Origin: Methanobacteriota archaeon
GTDB lineage: Archaea; Thermoplasmatota; Poseidoniia; Poseidoniales; Thalassarchaeaceae
Reading direction: 5' to 3'
Length of the DNA stretch: 13,838 nt
Assembly (NCBI GenBank): GCA_002712645.1
Contig: PAUH01000024.1
Span: 51,923 to 65,760, forward strand
Each line of letters starts with the position of its first letter. The first letter of the stretch is position 1. The notes under the pieces are model-generated. The model had not been told where the DNA came from. It did not search any database and was given only the letters and a program-made list of their open reading frames with translations. This document shows, piece by piece, positions 1-6,605 of the stretch. The translations under genes and the position numbers were made by a program.

Positions 1-834
1 ATCATCGAACCAGATTCCAGGAGCAGAGTATCATTCGATATGCTTCATGACTCCTTTGGACCTGCCATTGAACACCCAAGTGCAGATGCCATAATATGTA
101 CAAATGAGACTCTACCCGGCTGTGAAGAAATAAACAGAATCCGAGTGGAGAATCAAATGAAACCTCTTGAAATCATTGTGATAGAGCATGCCAGAGGGCC
201 CGATGGCCAAGTAATCTCAAGCTCGCGTATCCGCAACGGTGCGATAGATCAGTCAGGAGAGTTGTTCATCCATGAATCAGATTTCAAAGGTGCAAGAACT
301 CTTTCGCCAGAGGTTGAGTTGATGTTGAAAACACCTTTCGGCACATTACACGAGGGTCCAGAATCAGATCATGCCGTAGCTCTAACCAAGGCTCTCGAAT
401 CCATTCAAAGCGATTCGAATATTGTCGCAGTCGGAGACGTAACTGTTTTGGGGCTACTCAAACTTTCATACATTCCCGATATTGCACTAATAGATGGAAT
501 GACAAAACGAGATAATTGGCCCAATACAAAACTCATCGACCATTCAAAATTCGACATAGTTTCCACTGCTCAGAATCCAGCAGGAAAATTAACTCCACAA
601 CTATTCGAAGCTTGCAAGAATGCTGTCAATTCACTCAACTACGGATTAAAGTCGCTGATCGTAGTTGAGGGAGAAGAAGACCTTTCACCAATAGTACTTC
701 ATTTGATGCTCCCTATTGACTCAGTGGTAATTTACGGACAGCCCGGTAGGGGGGTTGTAACTCGGGTGACTGATCTGGAGACTAAGAAAAATTGCAGGGC
801 TATTCTAGAATCAATGACACTTGACAACTCATGA
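1..834 (+). CDS. Fused phosphopantetheine adenylyltransferase / GTP-dependent dephospho-CoA kinase (5'-partial)
   Basis: The reading frame is open from base 1, so the start and the nucleotide-binding N-terminus of the first domain lie outside the window; the ATG at 40 is internal. The first part (to about base 270) matches the C-terminal half of archaeal phosphopantetheine adenylyltransferase: a TNETLPGCEEIN stretch (100-135), PLEIIVIE and the signature SSSRIRNGAID (220-252). The rest matches the DUF359 GTP-dependent dephospho-CoA kinase family: VGDVTVLGLL (430-459), IDGMTKR (490-510), NPAGKLTPQL, VEGEEDL (664-684) and YGQPGRGVV (733-759). Together the two domains would catalyse the last two steps of CoA synthesis in the cytosol, pantetheine phosphate to dephospho-CoA to CoA, with GTP as probable donor in the second. 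The two activities are commonly separate proteins. Family assignment is from remembered motifs. The stop at 832-834 is 15 bp from a convergent gene. Confidence 0.9.
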   Translation: MIEPDSRSRVSFDMLHDSFGPAIEHPSADAIICTNETLPGCEEINRIRVENQMKPLEIIVIEHARGPDGQVISSSRIRNGAIDQSGELFIHESDFKGARTLSPEVELMLKTPFGTLHEGPESDHAVALTKALESIQSDSNIVAVGDVTVLGLLKLSYIPDIALIDGMTKRDNWPNTKLIDHSKFDIVSTAQNPAGKLTPQLFEACKNAVNSLNYGLKSLIVVEGEEDLSPIVLHLMLPIDSVVIYGQPGRGVVTRVTDLETKKNCRAILESMTLDNS

Positions 835-849
835 GCGAGGAATGGCCCC

Positions 850-1392
850 TTACTCGTACATGGCTTCAATGCCCAGGCCGCTAGCAATCACGACTATGGA
901 AACTGAATAAACACCCGGATCAACCCACGTGGTATTAATCGTGGACCAAATGATGTAGAATAAAATTCCACCGACTACCATCCAGTTTGCCACAATAAGG
1001 GATAACTCACCTTCCGAACTCATCATTTGACGAGGTCTTTGTATTATTGAATGTAGGAATGTGCGCAATCCAGAGGAAGATTCTATGCCCCTTGCCCCGA
1101 TTACAATTAGAATCGCTGCAAGAGCAAATGCAATAATATCGCCAACGCCAATAGATATGGAAGAATGCGCCGAATAAGCCTCAGAGAGACTTGACCCATC
1201 CATGAAGCCCAACCATTCGATTTTCTGCCCCGGAGCGAAAGCGCCGAATGCTACGTTAATTAATGAGACAAAGGCAAGCCACGCCCCTATACAGAATGAA
1301 ACAACCGACAAGAATCGACTAGGCTTGGTTACTTCATCCTTCCAAGAACTCTGTGCCATCGCTCGCGGCACCTTGGCTCTCTGTTTAACCAT
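850..1392 (-). CDS. Four-helix integral membrane protein of unknown function
   Basis: The 180-residue product has four predicted membrane segments at about residues 27-52, 82-102, 130-151 and 160-176. A basic N-terminus (KQRAK.PR) precedes the first helix, and a polar, Arg-rich loop (about 103-129) separates helices 2 and 3. I recognise no family and no catalytic motif. It starts 19 bp after the cdc6 stop on the same strand and so is probably cotranscribed with the initiator gene. No clear Shine-Dalgarno sequence precedes the ATG at 1392. An in-frame ATG at residue 12 is an alternative start and would remove most of the basic leader. A functional link to replication is only positional. Confidence 0.72.
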   Translation of the reverse strand: MVKQRAKVPRAMAQSSWKDEVTKPSRFLSVVSFCIGAWLAFVSLINVAFGAFAPGQKIEWLGFMDGSSLSEAYSAHSSISIGVGDIIAFALAAILIVIGARGIESSSGLRTFLHSIIQRPRQMMSSEGELSLIVANWMVVGGILFYIIWSTINTTWVDPGVYSVSIVVIASGLGIEAMYE

Positions 1393-1411
1393 TACCGGCC
1401 CAAATCATAAT

Positions 1412-2650
1412 TCAGAGGGGCCTCTGAAGACGATATTTCCCCTTCGAAGCCTCTACAATAAGTGGTTCCGAGTCTCTCAATTCAGCCATAACGTCGAGAG
1501 ACCCTGGTATTGCTGAATTGATCTGTTTGCTTCTCCCGCCACGACCTTTGCTGACATTCCTTGCGATTATAATTCCAAGACTATCTAATTCGTTTAGAAG
1601 CGATGATATTCTTCGAGGTGTGAGGGGTTCTATCATAATCCTGAGACATACCTCTGAATAAGTTCTGAATATTTCCCCAGTGGAAATATTCTTGAGTCCA
1701 TTGTCCTCATTCATGCAGATTGAAAAGAGCAGAATCTTTTGTTGAAGAGGAAGAGTTCTGAGTACAGGCGTCAGTTGATCATGCTCAAGTTGACTTTGTG
1801 CAAGTCTGACGTGTCCCTTGTCTACCAAATCATGGCCCATTTTTTGCGCCTTCTTGATTGCGATTCTGAGAAGATCAAGAGCTCTCCGCGCATCGCCATG
1901 TTCCTGAGCAGCCAATGCAGAACACAGTCCGATCACACCACTCTCCAGAGCACCAGATCGAACCCCTCTCAGCACTCTATCTTCGAGAATGTCATTTATC
2001 TGATTTGCACCATAGGGGTGGAAGACGAGATCAATCTGGGCAAGCCTCGATGCTACTTGGGGCGTCAGCATCTTTGTGAAGTAAAGATCGTTACTAATGC
2101 CGATAATGCAGCATCTGGACGACTCTAATTCCAGATTGAGATTCGTAAGATTGTATATTATCGAATCTCCAACTTTAGCCACAAGGTGGTCAATTTCGTC
2201 AAGCACTATCACATGGATTCCGCCCCTTCGGTCCATCCTTCTTCGGAACTCTTCGAGAACTCTGTCAGTTGGCCACCCAGTGAAAGGAATTTTCACATCT
2301 TCGTCCCGCTCAAGACGATTCGCAAGAGCTTGAACAACTCGATATTTGGTATCCACAGTCCTGCAGTTTATGGTGTAAGCTTTGACAGCAGTCCCATTGG
2401 CCCTTCCTTTGGCCTTGAGTTGTTTTAGCACCGTCTTGGTGACAATCGTCTTTCCTGATCCAGGAACCCCGTACAGGAGCATATTTGACGGAATATGTCC
2501 TCTTAGAGCTTCAACAAGATTCTCCCCAAGAGCCCGAACCTCCTTCTCACGATGAGGGAGATTCTGAGGTTCGAAACCATGTTCGAAAGCCTCACGATTC
2601 ATAAAAAGAGAATCACTTTCGATAAGAGAATCGAAAATATTCTCACTCAT
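1412..2650 (-). CDS. cdc6: Orc1/Cdc6 replication initiator AAA+ ATPase
   Basis: This 412-residue protein has the length and domain order of archaeal Orc1/Cdc6. The AAA+ domain carries Walker A GVPGSGKT (residues 61-68), Walker B VIVLDEID (147-154), sensor 1 around N187 in IGISND, a candidate arginine finger at R202, and sensor 2 in GDARRALD (252-259). The C-terminal 130 or so residues are predicted to form the winged-helix DNA-binding domain, including a segment TPRRISSLLNELDSLGII that fits a recognition helix. The protein binds origin recognition boxes and recruits the MCM helicase. The start is supported by an AAGGTG Shine-Dalgarno sequence (2663 to 2658 on the minus strand), 7 nt before the ATG. 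The gene faces away from the 385-bp intergenic region, as archaeal initiator genes often do next to an origin. Whether other Cdc6 paralogues exist cannot be seen here. Confidence 0.96.
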   Translation of the reverse strand: MSENIFDSLIESDSLFMNREAFEHGFEPQNLPHREKEVRALGENLVEALRGHIPSNMLLYGVPGSGKTIVTKTVLKQLKAKGRANGTAVKAYTINCRTVDTKYRVVQALANRLERDEDVKIPFTGWPTDRVLEEFRRRMDRRGGIHVIVLDEIDHLVAKVGDSIIYNLTNLNLELESSRCCIIGISNDLYFTKMLTPQVASRLAQIDLVFHPYGANQINDILEDRVLRGVRSGALESGVIGLCSALAAQEHGDARRALDLLRIAIKKAQKMGHDLVDKGHVRLAQSQLEHDQLTPVLRTLPLQQKILLFSICMNEDNGLKNISTGEIFRTYSEVCLRIMIEPLTPRRISSLLNELDSLGIIIARNVSKGRGGRSKQINSAIPGSLDVMAELRDSEPLIVEASKGKYRLQRPL

Positions 2651-2692
2651 TTTTTAACACCTTAATCTTCTAAACAACGACTCATGATTATC

Positions 2693-2708
2693 CCCGGTCA
2701 GACCCGGG
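2693..2708. repeat. Small GC hairpin in the cdc6 leader
   Basis: A perfect 5-bp inverted repeat, CCCGG and CCGGG, surrounds a 6-nt loop. It lies 43-58 bp upstream of the cdc6 start, between the Shine-Dalgarno sequence and the presumed promoter. It is not followed by a T-run on either strand, so it is not an obvious terminator. It could be an operator or a leader structure, or chance. Confidence 0.3.
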
Positions 2709-2757
2709 ATGCTCAAATGCGCAGGACTCGACCGATGCACTCTTCGATAATAAACGT

Positions 2758-2784
2758 CCCCTTGAGTTCATTCACTGTGGAACC
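2758..2784 (-). promoter_or_regulatory. ORB-like candidate Orc1/Cdc6 binding site
   Basis: Read on the minus strand, GGTTCCACAGTGAA (2784 to 2771) is followed by nine mixed bases and then GGGG (2761 to 2758). Known archaeal origin recognition boxes have an imperfect dyad resembling TTCCAGTGGAA with a G-string on one side, contacted by the winged helix and AAA+ domain. The match here is partial, with one extra base at the dyad centre, and only a single copy is seen. Confidence 0.35.
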
Positions 2785-2835
2785 AGTTATCACCCATAGT
2801 GCGGATATAAACGAACGTCCATATTAGGCCCATTA

Positions 2836-2863
2836 TCGCGATTTTATTAACAAAATAAAGCGA
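2836..2863. repeat. AT-rich inverted repeat, possible unwinding element or promoter
   Basis: TTTATT (2843-2848) and AATAAA (2854-2859) are exact inverted copies around AACAA. The pairing extends with TCGC (2836-2839) against GCGA (2860-2863), skipping three bases on the left. In the origin model this is a candidate unwinding element. Alternatively, TTTTATTAA on the plus strand is a TATA-like box about 20 bp before the small ORF at 2865. Confidence 0.35.
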
Positions 2864-2864
2864 C

Positions 2865-3005
2865 ATGAAGATTAGAATTTATACAGTATGCCGAGACATA
2901 AGATTCGACTCAAAAGATATGAAAAAACCCAATGATGAAAGGTATCCGAAGAGAAGACGGGACTCATTACTCGCCAGATGCCGGTCATGCCGATCTCAAA
3001 GATAA
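2865..3005 (+). CDS. Candidate small basic protein, 46 residues (doubtful)
   Basis: An ATG-to-TAA frame encodes 46 residues and is very basic, with a KRRR cluster (29-32) and cysteines at 9, 39 and 42, the last two in a CRSC pair near the C-terminus. The product begins MKIRIYTVCRDIRF. No Shine-Dalgarno sequence precedes it, but a TATA-like TTTTATTAA lies about 20 bp upstream, which would allow a leaderless transcript. There are not enough cysteines or histidines for a full zinc site within one chain. The frame sits in the putative origin region, so chance is a serious alternative; I recognise no family. Confidence 0.25.
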   Translation: MKIRIYTVCRDIRFDSKDMKKPNDERYPKRRRDSLLARCRSCRSQR

Positions 3006-3010
3006 ACACT

Positions 3011-3042
3011 GTAATTATGTTATAAAATATATAATTTAATTA
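3011..3042 (-). terminator. AT-rich tract at the 3' end of the metallo-beta-lactamase gene
   Basis: This almost pure A/T tract overlaps the TAA stop of the minus-strand gene and gives several short T-runs in its transcript, including TTTT just past the stop. Archaeal RNA polymerase can terminate at such oligo-T tracts without a hairpin. The same tract could contribute to duplex opening in the origin model. Confidence 0.3.
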
Positions 3043-3821
3043 ACGGAAAAAGAGCCATCCTCATTCACCTGTAACCAATCTCCATCTTCAAGTTGATGTA
3101 CTGATTCAGGAAGTTCCGCCATTCTGAAACCTGATTCTACACCCTTACCAGACGCGTAATTGTGAGTGACTAAAACTTTGACATCAGGGTGCCTTTGAAC
3201 GAATGAAACCACATCAGACGGCCGATGGTGATAGGGAAACTCTCCAATATCTGGAACTCCCATTTCAAGAATCACCACATCAGCTCTGACGGCTCTCTTT
3301 TCAATCTCTTCACAAGGCCCAGAATCACCACAATGCAGTAAACGGAAACCACTGTCGTGAATTAACTCATATCCATTAGGATCTGTCTCAGGGGTGTGGT
3401 GTACTGGAAATCTTTCATACACCCAACCCGTACCTCTGAGACGTCCGGATTCATCCGTATTCCAATCAACCGAGTTCTTCAGAGAATCCTCAAGACTTCC
3501 TGGGAAGGCCATATTACAAAGCGAAGAGAAAAACTCCACTCCACCCGGCCTCAAATATACTGTTAGATCATTATCGTCATTAGGATCTGATATGTATTTC
3601 CTATCTAGTAGGATAAATGGCATTCCGAATGTGTGGTCACCATGCCAGTGGGTTATGAGGATGTGGCGAATAGCGGAGGTATCTGTACCATCCCTCCTAA
3701 GCTGAGCCATAATCGTTGGAGGCGTGTCAATCAAGACACTATTGTCAATTGAAAGACATGCATGAAGCCTACCGTCGGGAGAAAAAGCATTCCCAGTTCC
3801 GATGAAGGTGATGCGGGACAT
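3036..3821 (-). CDS. RNase Z-like metallo-beta-lactamase-fold hydrolase
   Basis: The 261-residue protein starts with the fold's first strand, ITFIGTGNAF, and carries the metal-binding signature HWHGDH (residues 58-63, supplying H58, H60, D62 and H63). Further probable ligands are H141 or H142 (PVHHTPE), D166 in CGDSG and H220 in VTHNY. H198/H199 in YHHRPSD fits the catalytic histidine of the ribonuclease Z/arylsulfatase branch. The protein is therefore a zinc-dependent hydrolase, probably acting on a phosphodiester or sulfate ester. It is shorter than classical tRNase Z and I see no obvious flexible-arm insertion, so tRNA 3' processing is not assured. The ATG at 3821 is preceded by GGTGG a few bases upstream. 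The gene diverges from the reductase gene across a 116-bp spacer (3822-3937) that must hold both promoters. Confidence 0.87.
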   Translation of the reverse strand: MSRITFIGTGNAFSPDGRLHACLSIDNSVLIDTPPTIMAQLRRDGTDTSAIRHILITHWHGDHTFGMPFILLDRKYISDPNDDNDLTVYLRPGGVEFFSSLCNMAFPGSLEDSLKNSVDWNTDESGRLRGTGWVYERFPVHHTPETDPNGYELIHDSGFRLLHCGDSGPCEEIEKRAVRADVVILEMGVPDIGEFPYHHRPSDVVSFVQRHPDVKVLVTHNYASGKGVESGFRMAELPESVHQLEDGDWLQVNEDGSFSVN

Positions 3822-3937
3822 GATCCACCCAGTGGGCCAATCCGCTTGACCGCTTCGATTGATTTGGGATATTCATTTCCTAGCGATTTTGATAAGGGGC
3901 CTTCGACCCAAGCTCAATTGTAGAAGGGGTCGCAGGC

Positions 3938-5215
3938 ATGACTGACTGGAGCGCAAAGAACCCGTATAGTTCGAATTTGACTCAGAATTTCATCCTTAAT
4001 GGCGAGGGTTCTGGCAAAGAAACCAGGCACATAGTTTTCGATTTGGCTTCGTCGGGACTGGAGTACAAGGCAGGAGATGCTCTAGGCGTGGTGCCCGTTG
4101 CACCCTCGAGACTCGTTGAAGATTTACTTGCAGCATCCGGTTTTTCAGGGTCTGAGATAGTTGATACTCACATGGGCGATATGGAATTGAGGCAGGCTCT
4201 GACGTCTGCCTATGAGATACATCGCCTATCGAAGAAATGGGTCCGGAATCTTGGTGAGCGTCTTGACGCACCTGAGGAAATTAGTATCCGACTGGTCTCT
4301 AGAACTAGAACTTCCACTAATGATGATACTGTACTTTTGGAGTGGAACGGCTCAGGATTGGAGGGAGACGTCCCCTCGGAGTATCATGAAATTGGTTCTG
4401 TTGCAGACCCTGCAACCGATTTATGGAATGGGATGGATAGCGACGACTCGAGGCTCGAAGATTACATCTGGTCAAGGGACTACATTGACGCGATCTCTGA
4501 TTTTGGACACATAATATCAACACCCCAACAACTCGTGGATGGAATGGACCGACTCAAGCCAAGGCTGTATTCTATTGCGAGTAGTCCGGAGTATGAGCCA
4601 GGGACTGTCCATCTTACTGTGGGGATCGTCCGGTACACCCATCATGACAGGGATAGAACCGGATTGGCCACCGGTTTTCTCGCAGATCGCTGCAAAGTAG
4701 CAGACACTGATATTGGAATTTTCATGTCCCCCACCCGATCATTCATTTTGCCAAAAGATCTCAGTACAGACATAATCATGGTAGGCCCAGGAACAGGAAT
4801 AGCACCATTCAGAGCCTTCCTGCAGCAGAGAGACATCGACGGGGCAACTGGAAGAAATTGGCTATTTTTTGGTGATTGGACAGAGTCCGGTGAAAATTAC
4901 TACAAGGAAGAAATGGATGATTGGAAGGAGAGGGGCGTTCTGACCAAACATGACCTAGCCTGGTCCAGAGATGGCTCAGAGAAAGTGTATGTTCAGCATC
5001 TCATGAAAAAACACGGTGAAGAAATATGGGCATGGATAGATGGGGGTGCTTATTTCTACGTCTGCGGGGATAAGTCTAGAATGGCAAAAGACGTTCATAA
5101 GACGCTCATAGGCATCTGCGGCGAACACGGAGGTATGTCTGAAGAAGACGCTCATGAATTCGTCGAAAACCGAATGATGAGGGTCGAGAAGAGATATCTC
5201 AGAGACGTATATTGA
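3938..5215 (+). CDS. FMN-less FAD/NADPH reductase of the sulfite reductase (CysJ) / P450 reductase family
   Basis: The 425-residue protein matches the ferredoxin-reductase half of diflavin reductases. It has the FAD-binding motif RLYSIASSP (209-217), a pyrophosphate-contact segment TGLATGFL (241-248), the NADPH motif GPGTGIAPFRAF (283-294), AWSRD...EKVYVQHL (341-355), YVCGD (374-378) and the C-terminal aromatic tail RDVY. The connecting domain (about 40-200) is present. The FMN flavodoxin domain is absent: the protein starts only about 40 residues before KAGDALGV (45-51), the family's domain boundary. It probably takes electrons from NADPH via FAD to a separate carrier or a sulfite reductase hemoprotein, neither seen here. 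Its start is preceded by AAGGGGT some 10 bases upstream. It heads a three-gene run, with the next start 6 bp after its stop. Confidence 0.9.
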   Translation: MTDWSAKNPYSSNLTQNFILNGEGSGKETRHIVFDLASSGLEYKAGDALGVVPVAPSRLVEDLLAASGFSGSEIVDTHMGDMELRQALTSAYEIHRLSKKWVRNLGERLDAPEEISIRLVSRTRTSTNDDTVLLEWNGSGLEGDVPSEYHEIGSVADPATDLWNGMDSDDSRLEDYIWSRDYIDAISDFGHIISTPQQLVDGMDRLKPRLYSIASSPEYEPGTVHLTVGIVRYTHHDRDRTGLATGFLADRCKVADTDIGIFMSPTRSFILPKDLSTDIIMVGPGTGIAPFRAFLQQRDIDGATGRNWLFFGDWTESGENYYKEEMDDWKERGVLTKHDLAWSRDGSEKVYVQHLMKKHGEEIWAWIDGGAYFYVCGDKSRMAKDVHKTLIGICGEHGGMSEEDAHEFVENRMMRVEKRYLRDVY

Positions 5216-5221
5216 GAACTG

Positions 5222-6601
5222 ATGATTTCAGATGAACTCAAACGTTGCCCACCTCTCGTAGAGTCAATGGGATTCTCACGAGTACTCATCGCAAATCGCG
5301 GTGAAATTGCATTGAGAATAATGAGGTCCCTCAGAACACTCGGTATTGAAGCCTCAATAATACATGGAAGAGAGGATAGAACAAGCCTACCTGTTCGCTG
5401 GTCTGATTCGGCAGTACAGATCTATCGCGATGACCCTCTTGCGAGCTATCTCGATGTTGAAGCAGTTGTAGATGCTGCAAAAAGCGTCAGAGCTGATGCA
5501 GTCCACCCCGGGTATGGCTTCCTTGCGGAAAATCCCAATCTGGCCCGAAGACTCACTGAGGAAGGAATCACCTTCATCGGCCCCTCTCCAGAAATTCTCG
5601 AACTTCTTGGAGATAAGATACAGGCTCGTTCCGCAATGACTGCCGCAGGACTCCCTGTTGCGCGAGGGTCAGAAGATCCGATAGAGAGCTCTGAGGGCGC
5701 CATGGCCATTGCAGTAGAGATTGGCTATCCAGTCATCATCAAAGCCGCTGCCGGAGGTGGTGGTATAGGGATGCAAATAGTACACAACGAAGATGAGTTT
5801 GAATCTGCATTTCGTCTATGTTCAAGTAGAGCATCTTCAGCCTTTGGAGACGGCAGAGTCTTTGTTGAGAAGTACATAGAGGAAGCACAGCATATTGAAT
5901 TCCAGGTTCTCGGCGATGGGAAAGACGCAGTCCATTTCGGCGAGCGCTTTTGCTCCATACAGCGACGTCATCAGAAGATACTGGAAGAGGGGCCATGGCT
6001 GGATGATGAGACTAGGGAAAGAATCGGATCCAAGGTCGTCGAAGGTGCGAAAGCAGTAGGATACCGCGGCCTTGCAACATTCGAATTCCTGAGGGATGCC
6101 AAGGGAGAATTCTATTTCCTGGAAGTGAATCCAAGAGTCCAGGTTGAGCATACGGTCACAGAGGCTCTTACAGGCTTCGATCTAGTATCATTGGGAATTA
6201 GGGTTGCTGCAGGCGAATCCCTTCCAGTAAGCCAAGAAGATATATCTCTTCGAGGCCATGCAATACAAGCTAGGATAAATGCCGAGAGACCGGGAGATTT
6301 CACACCCGCACCAGGGAGGCTATGGGAGTGTATCCTTCCCTCCGGGCCTGGTATAAGAGTCGATTCGCATGCTTGTTCAGGATATTCCATGCCAACTTGC
6401 TTCGACTCGCTGCTTGCTAAGATTATAGCACATGGGAGTGATAGAAAAGAGGCCATTGAGAGATTGGATGCAGCGTTGAGAGAAACCGTCCTTGATGGGG
6501 TGGAAACGTTAATTCCGTTGCATAGGAAGATACTCAGAGAGCCCGATTTTGTAAATAGGGAAATTACAATTTCATATCTAGAAGATCATAATTTTAGGTG
6601 A
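5222..6601 (+). CDS. Biotin carboxylase subunit of an acyl-CoA or pyruvate carboxylase
   Basis: The 459-residue ATP-grasp protein carboxylates biotin using ATP and bicarbonate. It has the N-terminal VLIANRGEIALRI (21-33), DAVHPGYGFLAEN, ATP-site lysines K132 and K174, the glycine loop GGGGIGM (178-184), CSIQRRHQK (244-252), and the active-site block EVNPRVQVEH (301-310) with E301, R305 and E309. The loop has Ile where bacterial AccC has Arg. It ends at the biotin carboxylase C-terminal domain, so it carries no biotin carrier domain, and no carrier or carboxyltransferase gene is in the window. The holoenzyme's substrate is therefore unknown. The ATG at residue 16 (base 5267) matches the usual family start better than 5222; neither has a good Shine-Dalgarno sequence. 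It sits 6 bp after the reductase and 4 bp before the kinase gene. Confidence 0.92.
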   Translation: MISDELKRCPPLVESMGFSRVLIANRGEIALRIMRSLRTLGIEASIIHGREDRTSLPVRWSDSAVQIYRDDPLASYLDVEAVVDAAKSVRADAVHPGYGFLAENPNLARRLTEEGITFIGPSPEILELLGDKIQARSAMTAAGLPVARGSEDPIESSEGAMAIAVEIGYPVIIKAAAGGGGIGMQIVHNEDEFESAFRLCSSRASSAFGDGRVFVEKYIEEAQHIEFQVLGDGKDAVHFGERFCSIQRRHQKILEEGPWLDDETRERIGSKVVEGAKAVGYRGLATFEFLRDAKGEFYFLEVNPRVQVEHTVTEALTGFDLVSLGIRVAAGESLPVSQEDISLRGHAIQARINAERPGDFTPAPGRLWECILPSGPGIRVDSHACSGYSMPTCFDSLLAKIIAHGSDRKEAIERLDAALRETVLDGVETLIPLHRKILREPDFVNREITISYLEDHNFR

Positions 6602-6603
6602 TG
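6596..6603 (+). promoter_or_regulatory. Ribosome binding site overlapping the upstream stop codon
   Basis: AGGTGATG contains the biotin carboxylase stop codon TGA (6599-6601) and lies just before the kinase ATG at 6606. It is a good Shine-Dalgarno match with 2-4 nt spacing, fixes the kinase start and implies translational coupling of the two genes. Confidence 0.65.
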
Positions 6604-6605
6604 GC

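Larger units (their letters stand above)
2651..3035. other. 385-bp intergenic region upstream of cdc6; candidate replication origin
   Basis: This is the only long stretch without a confident gene. It holds the cdc6 leader with its Shine-Dalgarno sequence, a small GC hairpin (2693-2708), an ORB-like element (2758-2784), TATA-like sequences for cdc6 on the minus strand (about 2747-2754 and 2803-2812), an AT-rich inverted repeat (2836-2863), a tiny basic ORF (2865-3005) and a very AT-rich tail (3011-3042). Known context: archaeal origins commonly lie beside an orc1/cdc6 gene and combine initiator-binding dyads with an AT-rich unwinding region. Only one ORB-like copy was found by eye, where several are usual, so the origin call is inference. 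Confidence 0.45.

Noticed and set aside
1739..2128. 129-residue plus-strand frame inside cdc6
   Set aside because: It is antisense to a strongly supported gene, has no recognisable motif and its composition is that of a shadow frame.
2693..2708. GC hairpin as an intrinsic terminator
   Set aside because: No T-run follows on either strand, and it lies in the leader of cdc6, not at the end of a gene.
5837..6151. Minus-strand frame antisense to biotin carboxylase
   Set aside because: It lies within the conserved ATP-grasp coding region and shows no domain of its own.
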